Source of the DNA: Myxococcota bacterium
GTDB lineage: Bacteria > Myxococcota_A > Polyangia > HGW-17
DNA: 64,000 nt
Assembly: GCA_018821305.1 (NCBI GenBank)
Contig: JAHJMN010000199.1
Location: forward strand, 25,521-89,520
Reading direction: 5' to 3'
The notes beneath the pieces are model-generated. The model had not been told where the DNA came from. It made no database searches and saw only the letters and a list, made by a program, of their open reading frames with translations. A program made the translations under genes and the position numbers. Positions 24,856 through 34,244 of the stretch are shown piece by piece. How positions within the stretch are numbered: position 1 is the first letter of the stretch; each line of letters starts with the position of its first letter.

Positions 24856-27800
24856 ATGAAGAAAATCTTAAGTCTATTCATAGTAATTGCAGGGCTGTTC
24901 TATTCAGGAAATGTTTTGGCTCAGGATCTTTATATCTCCAATTGTAAGGCCCATGCTTTTCTGAATCCAAATACAAATAAAATTGATATTGAATTCAAAG
25001 CTCAGGTTTGTTCTACAAATGGAACTCCCTGGTATGGTCAAACTTCGACTGTTTGGTTTTACCCTCACCTTGAATCCTCTCCGGGATATCCACCAACAGC
25101 TACACCGCTTCACTACAGTGCATCGGTTGATTTCAGCAATTTTTTGGGATGGTGGTATTGGTCCAGCGATTGCGTGCAGGCCAAGACAACTGTTACCGGT
25201 ACTGATTGGGCTCAGGGCGTTTACAAACTCTGGTGCGTTGTAGACCCAGGAAATGCCCTCCCATCGGGTGATGATCCTAAAAATAATAATGTTTATGGCC
25301 CTCAGACCTGGCGAGTTGGCCCGGATCTCTGGGTTCAGACTTTCTACGCCGAGATTAAGGGCACTGAGCTTAAGTATAAATTTAAAGTTTGTAACTCAGG
25401 AACCCATAAAGCCACAAATTTCCGTGTAGGTCTTTATTATCATAGGTATACACCTCCAGGACGTGATGAATACTCCGATACTTTCAAGTCTTTTACAGAA
25501 CTTGCTCCTCCCAAATGCTACCAGAAATGGCATTGGGGTGGGTATGAGTGGCAATGCGATCCTGTATGTACCGAAGAGGACATGGATGGAGATAAAAAGC
25601 CAGATCCTATTGAAATTATCAGAAATCCTACTCCAAATGGTTATTTTGTAAGTTGGCTTAAAGCGGACTCCGGCGAGTTTGTTGAAGAAGCTGATGATAC
25701 TAATAACGTAAGTTGGCCGCTTTATATCAATATGGCCAACCCGGATCTCATCATTGATAAATTTACTGCGACAGTTTCTAAAAACTCACCGTATTCCGTG
25801 GACTATTATGTCAAGGTTTGCAACATAGGTGCTGCCACGGCAAAACGATTCTGGGTTGATCTCTACTATCACCGTGAGCGCGATGATCCGCCCAGTCAGG
25901 GTCAGCCCGGTGATCAGCACATTAAAAGAGAATATTTGAAGTTTGCTCCCACTCCGGGGCCGACTAACTGCAGTTCGCATACATTCACCAGATTTCAAAC
26001 TCCGGTTGGTGAATATCAGAGTTATGTTCAAGCGGATGCTGACGACTACGTAATTGATGCGGACCGGGTCACAAATCAGGAAGGTCCAATCATCGTAAAT
26101 GTTCCAGGCGGATCTCTTCCTCCCGGTTGTGAAGATCATGACGGTGACGGCTACGGCTATGGTAGTGACTGTGGTCTTGATCCCGCCTGTATGCTCTCAT
26201 GCAATGGTGATGTAGCCTGTGAGGCACAATGCCCTAAAGATACTTCAGTAGTTGATTGTGACGACGATGATGCCGATGTACATCCCGGTGCCGAAGAAAT
26301 CTGTGATGACGACATTGACCAGAATTGCAATGGAACAGCCAATGACGGATGCGCCGGTGTTGACTGCAACGATAATGATGGTGACGGTGTTCCTTCAGGT
26401 CCGGATTGCAACCCCTCGGCAAATGATTGCGACGACAACGATCCCGATCGCGCCCCCGGTTTTGAAGAAACCTGTGGTGACAATGTTGATAATGACTGCG
26501 ATGGCTATGCCGATGACTGCTGCCCCGGCGTAGAATTCTGCGATTCTGATAATGATGGCGCATGTACGGGTTCCGATTGTCCGGGGCCGAGAGATCCCGA
26601 ATGTGTAGCAGCTTGTGATGGTGATATTTCTTGTATCGAAGCTTGTCCTCCGGCTAAAGATCCTGCTTGTGTAGCCGCTTGCGATGGCAATCAGGCATGT
26701 ATTGATGCATGTCCCGACTTTAAAGATCCTAACTGTGTTCAAGCCTGTGCCGGCAATCAGACTTGTATTGATGCATGTCCTCCTCCTCAGGATGGTGACG
26801 ACAACGATCCCAACTGCGGCTGGCTCGGTGGTGCAGAAGTCTGTGGCGATCATATAGATAATGATTGTGACGGTCATGTAGATGACGGTTGTGGTACAAC
26901 TTTCTGTGAAGATGCTGATAATGATGGTTATGGAGTGGGTGTTGGCTGTACTGGACCTCAGGATTGTGATGACACAAATCCCAATGTTTCCCCTGCAGCA
27001 CAGGAAGTTTGCGGCGATGGTGTAGACGATAACTGTGATTACGTTCCTGATGGAATGTGCGATACCTGCGTAGACACAGATGGTGACGGTTATTACGTTG
27101 GAAACGGCGATGATCCCAATTGTCAGGATCGGCCTAAAGATTGCGACGATCAGAATTCCTACATCAGACCTGGTGGAATTGAAATTTGCGGCAATGATAT
27201 TGATGAAAACTGCAACCTTTCAACCATTGATACACCATGCGTTGATCCCGCTGACGCAGAAGAATGTCTTGCGCTACTGCCTGATGATGATGCCGTTTGG
27301 GCTTGTCTACAGGACAAACCCACAGTGGAACCGCCTCAGTGTATTGCTTATGATACAAATGAAACCGAACCCTGCCATGATCCTGCTTGTATTATGGCTT
27401 GTGTTGCAGCCTGTGGTGGTCCAGTAACCTGCCCGGGACTTGACGATTGCATCAATGCCTGTCCTCTGTGGCCTGAGTGCAACGATGCAGATGGCGATGG
27501 CTGGCCTTCCGGTGAAGGTTGCGAATCCACTATTGTTGACTGTAATGAATCAATTCCTGGTGGAGCCAATGTAAACCCTGCCTCTAATGAAACATGTGAT
27601 GGTTTGGACAACGATTGTGATGGGTCCATTGACGAGTGGAACGCAAACGGTGAACCCTGTAAGGATTGGGAATGTGTTCAGAACTGCGTTGGTGATCCTA
27701 TCTGCATTGAAGGTTGTCCTAATGTCGACTGTGTTGATCATGACGGTGACGGCTGGGGTGTTGGAAGTGATTGTCAGGGCGAACAGGATCCTGATGATAA

Positions 27801-28167
27801 CAATCCATCAATTTACCCCGGGGCCCGCGAAATCTGCGGTGACAATATTGACCAAAGTGGCGATGGCGTTGCTGACAACGGTTGTATTCTGTGTGTAGAT
27901 CACGATGGCGACGGCTTTGGTGTAGGTCCGGGATGTGCGATCCTTGACTGTGATGACACCAATTCAGGTGTTAACCCCGGTATTGATGAGCGCTGTGGTG
28001 AAAAAGACACGGACTGCGACGGCAAAGTTCCTGTGGCAACCCTGTGTCAGGATGAAATTTCATCCTGCAACTGCCGAGCTGGTGGTAAGACCCGGTCCGA
28101 TGTATTTCTGCCTGTTTTCGGTTTGATTCTGGGTATTGGACTTTTCCGAATCCGTCGTAGAAAATAA
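24856..28167 (+). CDS. MopE-like Cys/Asp repeat surface protein with CARDB-like domains and MYXO-CTERM-like tail
   Basis: The 1103-residue product has a signal peptide, then CARDB-like beta-sandwich units (starting near residues 155 and 295: PDLWVQTFYAEIKGTELKYK, PDLIIDKFTATV). About 640 residues of Cys/Asp-rich repeats follow. I count eight MopE-type putative metal-binding units (e.g. DCDDDDADVHPGAEEICDDD, DNDCDGYADD), interspersed with DHDGDGYGYG-type calcium-like loops and a separate DPxCVxACxGNxxCIxACP repeat. The C-terminus has a CNC motif, a hydrophobic helix (VFLPVFGLILGIGLF) and RIRRRK, like the MYXO-CTERM sorting tail. MopE of Methylococcus is a secreted copper-binding protein; metal binding here is inference. 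Confidence 0.88.
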   Translation: MKKILSLFIVIAGLFYSGNVLAQDLYISNCKAHAFLNPNTNKIDIEFKAQVCSTNGTPWYGQTSTVWFYPHLESSPGYPPTATPLHYSASVDFSNFLGWWYWSSDCVQAKTTVTGTDWAQGVYKLWCVVDPGNALPSGDDPKNNNVYGPQTWRVGPDLWVQTFYAEIKGTELKYKFKVCNSGTHKATNFRVGLYYHRYTPPGRDEYSDTFKSFTELAPPKCYQKWHWGGYEWQCDPVCTEEDMDGDKKPDPIEIIRNPTPNGYFVSWLKADSGEFVEEADDTNNVSWPLYINMANPDLIIDKFTATVSKNSPYSVDYYVKVCNIGAATAKRFWVDLYYHRERDDPPSQGQPGDQHIKREYLKFAPTPGPTNCSSHTFTRFQTPVGEYQSYVQADADDYVIDADRVTNQEGPIIVNVPGGSLPPGCEDHDGDGYGYGSDCGLDPACMLSCNGDVACEAQCPKDTSVVDCDDDDADVHPGAEEICDDDIDQNCNGTANDGCAGVDCNDNDGDGVPSGPDCNPSANDCDDNDPDRAPGFEETCGDNVDNDCDGYADDCCPGVEFCDSDNDGACTGSDCPGPRDPECVAACDGDISCIEACPPAKDPACVAACDGNQACIDACPDFKDPNCVQACAGNQTCIDACPPPQDGDDNDPNCGWLGGAEVCGDHIDNDCDGHVDDGCGTTFCEDADNDGYGVGVGCTGPQDCDDTNPNVSPAAQEVCGDGVDDNCDYVPDGMCDTCVDTDGDGYYVGNGDDPNCQDRPKDCDDQNSYIRPGGIEICGNDIDENCNLSTIDTPCVDPADAEECLALLPDDDAVWACLQDKPTVEPPQCIAYDTNETEPCHDPACIMACVAACGGPVTCPGLDDCINACPLWPECNDADGDGWPSGEGCESTIVDCNESIPGGANVNPASNETCDGLDNDCDGSIDEWNANGEPCKDWECVQNCVGDPICIEGCPNVDCVDHDGDGWGVGSDCQGEQDPDDNNPSIYPGAREICGDNIDQSGDGVADNGCILCVDHDGDGFGVGPGCAILDCDDTNSGVNPGIDERCGEKDTDCDGKVPVATLCQDEISSCNCRAGGKTRSDVFLPVFGLILGIGLFRIRRRK

Positions 28168-28348
28168 CCACCGGTTAAATTTAAGTCAGAAATATTCCTC
28201 TTTTTCATAATTTTCTTTACAAAAATCAAATGATTAGGTATCTGGGTAAAGACGTCTTCATGATGTCGTAGTTGTTTTTTTTATTTTGAGTCGATGATCT
28301 GGTAACGGTCCTGAGACGCAGGAATCAAGAAATTCGTCTATTTTTTTG

Positions 28349-28443
28349 CTCAGGACTCTGCGAAGTTATAGTTGAATTAACTGGTGGTGGCCTGCCAGGG
28401 TTTTTAATAAAATCCTTCGTTAAGCGAATTAAAGGCCACGAAC
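28349..28443 (-). repeat. Palindromic repeat, full-length copy upstream of ftsY
   Basis: A diverged full-length copy of the element at the right end of the window, in reverse orientation. It begins CTCAGGAC, continues through a GTTGAATT/GGTGGTGGCCTG middle and the conserved AATAAAATCCTTCG core, and ends GGCCACGAAC. It lies 19 bases before the ftsY start, within the leader or promoter of that gene. The rest of the gap from 28168 shows nothing else recognisable apart from a small AAGACGTCTT palindrome at 28249. Confidence 0.8.
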
Positions 28444-28462
28444 TGAATACTAAGGAGTTTTC

Positions 28463-29734
28463 ATGAACGATATACTTCCGATTGTCATATTTATAGCAGT
28501 ACTTGGTGGCTTTTCTTTCCTCATTTTACGCTATTTGATGGTTTCAAAAGCAAAGAAAAAAGAAGCCGAAACTGAAAAGCGTTTAGAAAAAGAAGAATAT
28601 TCAAAAATAGATAAATCTTCAAGAGTTGTAACAATACCTGAAGAGGAAAAATCCCCAGTTCCTCAAGTTAATAAGCAAAAAAAGAGTGTTGCCACAGCCC
28701 CGCCGGTTTCAAAACGTGAAATTGTTTCTGAAGAAAAAGCTCCAATTGAAGTTGAGGAATCTGTTAAGAAAGAACAGACCCCGGTACCTGCCATTGAAGA
28801 AAAACCGCGGGGAAAAACCTTAAAAGAAGGTCTTAAAAAAACCAGGGGTGGGTTTATTTCAAAAATAGGGAGCCTTTTTTCGAGGAAAAAGGAAATTGAT
28901 GAGGAGTTTTTAGAGGAGCTTGAGGAAGTTTTATTTACAGCAGATATTGGCCCTTTTACTTCTGAAAACCTGCTGAGTCACGTTAAAGAAAAACTCGATA
29001 AAAAATCTCTGGATAATCCTGATGCAGTCTGGTCGGCGTTGAGAGAAAAATCAAAAGAAATACTTGATCTTCCCGTGAACGATTATGATTTTAATGCGAA
29101 AAAACCATATGTGATTCTTGTCGTTGGAGTAAATGGGGTTGGGAAAACTACTTCCATTGGAAAACTCGCCAGTAGGTTTAAAAGTGAGGGTAAGAAGGTG
29201 ATGCTTGCCGCTGGTGATACTTTCCGGGCTGCAGCGATAGAACAACTTGAAGTTTGGGCAACTACTCGAGTTGGTTGTGATATCGCAAAAGGAAAAGAAG
29301 GTGCTGATCCTTCAAGTGTTATTTTTGACGCAATTAAAAAGGCTCAGGCAGAGGACGTGGACGTACTTATTGCTGATACCGCAGGAAGGCTTCACACTTC
29401 GGTTAATTTGATGGATGAACTGGCAAAAGTACGGAGAACCTGTGATAAGGCGATGTCAGGTGCTCCCCACGACACTTTTCTGGTTTTAGATGCTACTACC
29501 GGCCAAAATGCTTTGCACCAGGCAGATATGTTCATGAAAGTAATGGACTTCAGTGGTATAATTATTACAAAACTTGATGGTACAGCAAAAGGTGGTGTTA
29601 TTCTTGGAATCTGTGATAAAATGAAGGTCCCTGTAAAATACATCGGTATCGGTGAGCAGGTGGAAGACCTCAGGGATTTCAATGCCGCTGATTTTGTTGA
29701 AGCTCTCTATGAAAAAGAGAGTGACCAGGAGTAG
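28463..29734 (+). CDS. ftsY: Signal recognition particle receptor FtsY
   Basis: FtsY is the membrane receptor GTPase that docks Ffh-SRP-ribosome complexes at the translocon. The 423-residue product has an N-terminal membrane helix ([20 protein letters not shown]), a charged Lys/Glu-rich linker to about residue 125, then the NG domain. The GTPase motifs are G1 [15 protein letters not shown] (from residue 222), [12 protein letters not shown]3 [13 protein letters not shown] and G4 [10 protein letters not shown]. The transmembrane N-terminus, rather than the amphipathic one of E. coli, is found in several lineages. AAGGAG precedes the ATG. A palindromic repeat sits in the leader, and the next gene follows after four bases. 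Confidence 0.96.
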   Translation: MNDILPIVIFIAVLGGFSFLILRYLMVSKAKKKEAETEKRLEKEEYSKIDKSSRVVTIPEEEKSPVPQVNKQKKSVATAPPVSKREIVSEEKAPIEVEESVKKEQTPVPAIEEKPRGKTLKEGLKKTRGGFISKIGSLFSRKKEIDEEFLEELEEVLFTADIGPFTSENLLSHVKEKLDKKSLDNPDAVWSALREKSKEILDLPVNDYDFNAKKPYVILVVGVNGVGKTTSIGKLASRFKSEGKKVMLAAGDTFRAAAIEQLEVWATTRVGCDIAKGKEGADPSSVIFDAIKKAQAEDVDVLIADTAGRLHTSVNLMDELAKVRRTCDKAMSGAPHDTFLVLDATTGQNALHQADMFMKVMDFSGIIITKLDGTAKGGVILGICDKMKVPVKYIGIGEQVEDLRDFNAADFVEALYEKESDQE

Positions 29735-29738
29735 GAAA

Positions 29739-30404
29739 GTGGAAAATCCTCAGACTGTAGAACCTCTGGATCAGGAAACTGAAAGTCATCTCAAATTGAG
29801 TTACATGTGGCCTGGGATAATAATGCTCATTGGCACTGCCATGGCCTCATTTCAAGGATTCGAACCATATAATGACTATATGGATAAAAACTACAATTAC
29901 ATTAAGGTTCCCGCTGTACTGCAGAAGGTTCTTGTTGTTTCCGGTGATGGCGAAAAATCCATAGTGACCAAGCAGACAAATACAGTTTTTCGTCTAAAAC
30001 TTATTTTTCAATATTCTCCTCGGGATCTTTTCGGAACTAATGCATCATTACCAGATTATCCAGCATGGTTGAAAATCCCCACAAAAGCATATTTGTGGGA
30101 AGTCACAAATGAGACCTGGTCTACTTTTAAAAAAGTTAAAGAAGCACAGAGAACTTATATATACAAGACAGATTATCATATATACATGAATCCGGAAAAT
30201 CCAACGAAAGCCCGTTGGCAATTTTTCGTAGACTACACCTGGGCAAAAATAGGGTTATCTTTAATTGGGCTTGGCGTTTTATTTATATTATTTATTCTTG
30301 TTGTAAATAATCGGGCCGAGAAAAAATATGTCAGCGAGCGTGAAGAGCTAATGAGAATGCGGGAACGGCGGCTCGCAAGATACAATAAATCCGACAATTC
30401 CTGA
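29739..30404 (+). CDS. Two-helix membrane protein, DUF3592-like
   Basis: The 221-residue product starts at GTG 29739, four bases after ftsY, with AGGAG seven bases upstream; earlier in-frame ATGs inside ftsY are less likely. One membrane helix near the N-terminus (MWPGIIMLIGTAMASF) and one near residue 180 (IGLSLIGLGVLFILFILVV) flank an extracytoplasmic domain with an IKVPAVLQKVLVVSG strand. The C-terminus is a charged helix with many Arg and Glu. The layout fits DUF3592, a family of unknown function. Co-transcription with ftsY is likely from the spacing. Confidence 0.72.
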   Translation: MENPQTVEPLDQETESHLKLSYMWPGIIMLIGTAMASFQGFEPYNDYMDKNYNYIKVPAVLQKVLVVSGDGEKSIVTKQTNTVFRLKLIFQYSPRDLFGTNASLPDYPAWLKIPTKAYLWEVTNETWSTFKKVKEAQRTYIYKTDYHIYMNPENPTKARWQFFVDYTWAKIGLSLIGLGVLFILFILVVNNRAEKKYVSEREELMRMRERRLARYNKSDNS

Positions 30405-30509
30405 ACCATGGTTAATTGCAACTCTATATATTATAAATAGTTTCCGAGTTGCAGGTGTAATTGGGGTTTTCCGTTTTCACTACAAATATTTCAGAACCTT
30501 TTTGACTTT

Positions 30510-30552
30510 GTCCTGCAGAGGTATCTGAATTCAAATATTTGAGTTGCAGGAC
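30510..30552. repeat. Short palindromic repeat with GTCCTGCA arms
   Basis: GTCCTGCA (30510-30517) and TGCAGGAC (30545-30552) enclose a second small inverted repeat around GAATTC. This is a short variant of the GTCCTGTAA-armed family. It ends 14 bases before the start of the TPR gene. Confidence 0.65.
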
Positions 30553-30566
30553 ATGAACTGAAGAAA

Positions 30567-32897
30567 ATGAAACCTCGTATCGAACCAGTTCTGCTTTCTT
30601 TAAATTCCGTTAATAAAAAAACCGGAATAAAAAAAATATCCCACTTGAGTACTTTACCAATTATCGCACTCATAATTGCATCAAGCACAGGAGCTGCATG
30701 GGTCACGGCAATCCTTATATATCGACAAGCTGTAAACCGGGAAAGAAACAGACAGTTTAATAATATTATAATGGAAACCCTAAAAGATGACCCTTCATCT
30801 TACGCAAGGGCAATAAAAGCTCTTGAACGTCCTGGAGTGGGAAGCACGGGCGCATATCTCCGTAATAAATTTATTCTTTTTCAGGTTTTTATACATAAAA
30901 AGACTGAATATATAAAGTTTCTTGATTCAAGAAGTCATAAAAAAGGTAGAGGGAAAATATTTAAACAAGTATATGATATTGCACACTATCTGCAGTCTGA
31001 GAAGTATCCAGAAGCAGCCCTGGAATGCGAAAAGGCTCTTGCTTCATTTCCCAGAGAGCCTCTATTCCATTTCCTTAATGCTATTGCACGAATTGAAACA
31101 TATAATTACGATGCCGCTTACCTGAGCCTTAAAATTGTTCAAGAACTAGATAAAAGGTATAAAATTCCATATCTTTTTGAGATGGCTAGACTTGAAAGAA
31201 GGCGGGCTCAATACCGGAAATCAACGGAGTTTTTAAATCAGGTACTAAAAATTAACAAAAATCACAAGGCTGCAATTCTCGCTAGAAAATTAAATCTTGT
31301 AATGGATGGACAAGACCACGTTTTAAAAAAGGTTGAATCTGATCCTGAATTGAAACATTTGAGTGATTTGGTAAATGGCCTAGGTAATTTAAAGAAGGTT
31401 AACTATCTAAAAGCATATAACTATTGTGCAAGTAGTTGGGATTCAGTAAAGGATCCACTTGCCCTTGAGTGTACAATTAAAGCAATGTTGTTTGGTAGTA
31501 TTAAGCCGGAAAAATTTGAAGGTTACTTTCAAATATTGAAAGATACTCCTACTCCTGACAGGCAACTTATTTATGCAATTAATTTGTTGAGAACCGGCAA
31601 GCCTCTAGAAGCGTTTAATATTCTAGAAAAAATAGAAAGAAACTCTAAAGATAAGAAAAACATAATTAATCGGTTGCTGATTAAATCCGCCGCAGATTTA
31701 GATAAGACCGAATGGATCAAGCAGCGATGCCATGCTGGAATCTCGGATGAGCGGTCTATATGTATGTGGGCTCTTTGGCGCACGGGGAACTGGCAGGATT
31801 TAAAGAAAATGTTGAGAAAAAACTCATGCAACCAATCCAAAGGCTTTTTTATAGATCATGAACGTGCAACAATAAAACATGAAAAATGTAAGTCTGACGA
31901 TATACTTTGCCTCACAGTTTCTTTTTATTCAGCATGTCAACAATGGCAGTGGAGTAAAGCTGAACTCATTATTTCTATGATTAAAGATCCTGTATTTGAG
32001 ATAGAACGAAAAATTATGGAAGCTTATTTATATGAAAAATCAGGAAAGTTTTCAAAAGCTTTCAAGTCTCTCGATAAATTAATAAGTATGGATATACGCA
32101 GTCCTGTTCAATTGTATCAGTATGCACATGTTCTTTTAAAAATGGAACAGATGGACTCTGTGAACTTAATTGCTCATCAATTAAGGAAACAATATCCACT
32201 TACTTATTATGGGAGCGTACTATCTTCATTTTATTATAGTAAGAGGCGTAACTATACGGAATTGAAAAAATCTCTTGATGAAGCTGCAGTTTTTCAAGGC
32301 AGGATTCAGGAAATGAATATTCTCAAATCCGCGGTTCTTCTCCATCGAGGCGAATATCCTGAAATGATAAGACTTCTGGATGAATCTATCAGGATGACTG
32401 AAGACTATCCAAAATATTATTACAAAGCTATTGAAATGCTGCATAAAGCTCGGCAGTTCAAATTGGTAATCGATTATGCAAATAAAATTGCGGAACAAGC
32501 CTCAACTAAAAAAGACACATCTCTATATACTTATTACCTCGCCAAAGTGTTTGAGTTGTGCACAGAGGATGAATTTAAAGATTTTCGAAGGCAAATTGTT
32601 GAAAAAATAGAAAAATTACCGGTAAAACATCCTCTGGCTTATGCTTTGCTTTCTAACTACTACCGTGGTATTGATGATAAAAATCAAAAAGTAAGAGAAT
32701 ACCTGCATAAAGCAGTGCAGTTGGCTCCAGGAGAGGTGATACTTCGATTAAAATTGGCAGAATTATTAAAGATGACTGCTCCTTTGGAAGCTGAAAAACA
32801 TCTGAGGATAATTCTGAGAGAATTTGCGTATCACAGTGCTGCTCTTAAGGCTCGCAAACTCTTGAGGGAGACTAATAAAATGAGCAAGAAGGACTGA
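30567..32897 (+). CDS. Membrane-anchored TPR-repeat protein
   Basis: The 776-residue product has a short basic cytoplasmic tail, one transmembrane helix (about residues 29-52: LPIIALIIASSTGAAWVTAI) and a long helical region of TPR-like repeats. Examples are QSEKYPEAALECEKALASFP, SGKFSKAFKSLDKL and REYLHKAVQLAPGEVILRLK. It probably faces the periplasm as a binding platform. I do not recognise a specific family. It is the first gene of a four-gene block whose junctions are 3 bases, a 26-base overlap and a 4-base overlap, ending with two GT-C-like membrane proteins. Confidence 0.8.
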   Translation: MKPRIEPVLLSLNSVNKKTGIKKISHLSTLPIIALIIASSTGAAWVTAILIYRQAVNRERNRQFNNIIMETLKDDPSSYARAIKALERPGVGSTGAYLRNKFILFQVFIHKKTEYIKFLDSRSHKKGRGKIFKQVYDIAHYLQSEKYPEAALECEKALASFPREPLFHFLNAIARIETYNYDAAYLSLKIVQELDKRYKIPYLFEMARLERRRAQYRKSTEFLNQVLKINKNHKAAILARKLNLVMDGQDHVLKKVESDPELKHLSDLVNGLGNLKKVNYLKAYNYCASSWDSVKDPLALECTIKAMLFGSIKPEKFEGYFQILKDTPTPDRQLIYAINLLRTGKPLEAFNILEKIERNSKDKKNIINRLLIKSAADLDKTEWIKQRCHAGISDERSICMWALWRTGNWQDLKKMLRKNSCNQSKGFFIDHERATIKHEKCKSDDILCLTVSFYSACQQWQWSKAELIISMIKDPVFEIERKIMEAYLYEKSGKFSKAFKSLDKLISMDIRSPVQLYQYAHVLLKMEQMDSVNLIAHQLRKQYPLTYYGSVLSSFYYSKRRNYTELKKSLDEAAVFQGRIQEMNILKSAVLLHRGEYPEMIRLLDESIRMTEDYPKYYYKAIEMLHKARQFKLVIDYANKIAEQASTKKDTSLYTYYLAKVFELCTEDEFKDFRRQIVEKIEKLPVKHPLAYALLSNYYRGIDDKNQKVREYLHKAVQLAPGEVILRLKLAELLKMTAPLEAEKHLRIILREFAYHSAALKARKLLRETNKMSKKD

Positions 32898-32900
32898 ATT

Positions 32901-34244
32901 ATGGAAAAGAAACAAAAAGTCCACTTTCTACAGAATGCGCCTGTGCTTTTGACATGGTCAATAATTGGTTCTGCAGGTGCATATACTTATAATAGTATTA
33001 TTTTTAAATATATAAGAGAAGCTTCTACTTCAACTTCCAGAGATTTTTTCCTTCGCATGGGGTTTTATATCGGGGTATTTCTGGTCTCCATCCCCCTCAC
33101 TTTATTGTTTGATCGCTTTTTCAATAACAATCGTTATGTAAATAAATTGTATGGAAAAGATATAGATAACAAAGATATACTGACTAAAGCGCAAATGATA
33201 AAAAGTGGACAGGCTCAATTTTATATAGCTTTACTTTTATTTACAACTATTTCCTGGTGGTCCTTTGATACTCTCGGTGGAAATTTTAACTCATGGTACA
33301 GAAAATACGGGCAACACTTGACTTCCCTCAGGTCCTCATCGGAAAAGGCCCGCGTAAAATCACTTCATTCTCTAGCGTCTTCAGGGAACTCAAAGCCCTG
33401 GCTTATGAAAATATTTGCGGACAGACTCAAAAAAGGCACAAAAAATGAGAAACTGACCATCATCTGGCTGGCGGGGAGTAATTCGCTTAAACATCCTGAT
33501 ATTATAAAAGAAATACAAAATGGTATTAAAAGTAATGATGCCAGTATTAAAAACAATTCAATCCTTGCCCTTACCAGAATAATGGAAGTTCCAGGAATAG
33601 AAACTGTCAGATTTATAGAAGAGGAATTAAAAAAATACCTTACTGCAGGAAAAAAACCTCCTGTTCAACTGGTTTTTGCCGCTGCATTTTTAAGAACCAC
33701 AGAATTTATAAATCTTTTTATCGATATGTTTAAGATTAACGATGAAACACTAAGCGTGATACTTTCTTACGCACTTGTGTGGGTTTCCGGGCCTACACCT
33801 ATTCAGATATCCCGGATTATCAGGCAGTTAAAACACAATATTTCAAAAGGTTCAGAGCGTCTTAAATGTATGACTACTATTGCTCTTACTTTTATGGCGC
33901 AGAGCCTTGATGATGAGTCACTTGCAATCTTGCGTCGTGAATTTGAAGCGAAAAGTAGTGACTTCCGTTGTAATCCTGAAGTGTTTTCTTTACATTTTAA
34001 CGAAAAAAAGAGGGATACGATAAATATAACGAAGTTGACAATCCGCGGCTTTACTTATCCCGCTCACGGCAAGGTTCACTATCGGGAGCGAATACTCAGA
34101 ATTCTTGCCCTGAACAGGGATGACAGTATGCTTCCATGGTTCGAGAGGATGGCAAATAATGAAAATATTAATGAATATCTGAGAGGTCTTGCAAAGCAGG
34201 CTGCAAAAAGGAATAAAAATGAGAACCAAATCGCGGACTGGTAA
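32901..34244 (+). CDS. Membrane protein with HEAT-like repeats
   Basis: The 447-residue product has three N-terminal membrane helices (VLLTWSIIGSAGAYTY, FYIGVFLVSIPLTLLF, FYIALLLFTTISWWSF). Some 300 residues of helical repeats follow, opening SSEKARVKSLHSLASSGNSK and resembling HEAT/armadillo units (KNNSILALTRIMEVPGIETV). No catalytic motif is visible. The gene begins 3 bases after the TPR gene and overlaps the next by 26 bases, so it is likely to act with the downstream DUF2723 protein. Confidence 0.78.
   Translation: MEKKQKVHFLQNAPVLLTWSIIGSAGAYTYNSIIFKYIREASTSTSRDFFLRMGFYIGVFLVSIPLTLLFDRFFNNNRYVNKLYGKDIDNKDILTKAQMIKSGQAQFYIALLLFTTISWWSFDTLGGNFNSWYRKYGQHLTSLRSSSEKARVKSLHSLASSGNSKPWLMKIFADRLKKGTKNEKLTIIWLAGSNSLKHPDIIKEIQNGIKSNDASIKNNSILALTRIMEVPGIETVRFIEEELKKYLTAGKKPPVQLVFAAAFLRTTEFINLFIDMFKINDETLSVILSYALVWVSGPTPIQISRIIRQLKHNISKGSERLKCMTTIALTFMAQSLDDESLAILRREFEAKSSDFRCNPEVFSLHFNEKKRDTINITKLTIRGFTYPAHGKVHYRERILRILALNRDDSMLPWFERMANNENINEYLRGLAKQAAKRNKNENQIADW

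Noticed and set aside
26157..27001. Several long reading frames on the minus strand and in other frames across the MopE-like gene
   Set aside because: They arise from the strongly biased GAT/TGT/GGT repeat composition; products are low-complexity Ser, His or Ile/Thr strings without real domains.
28249..28258. AAGACGTCTT palindrome as an operator before ftsY
   Set aside because: A single 10-base palindrome in AT-rich DNA is expected by chance at this length of sequence, and no regulator or second site supports it.
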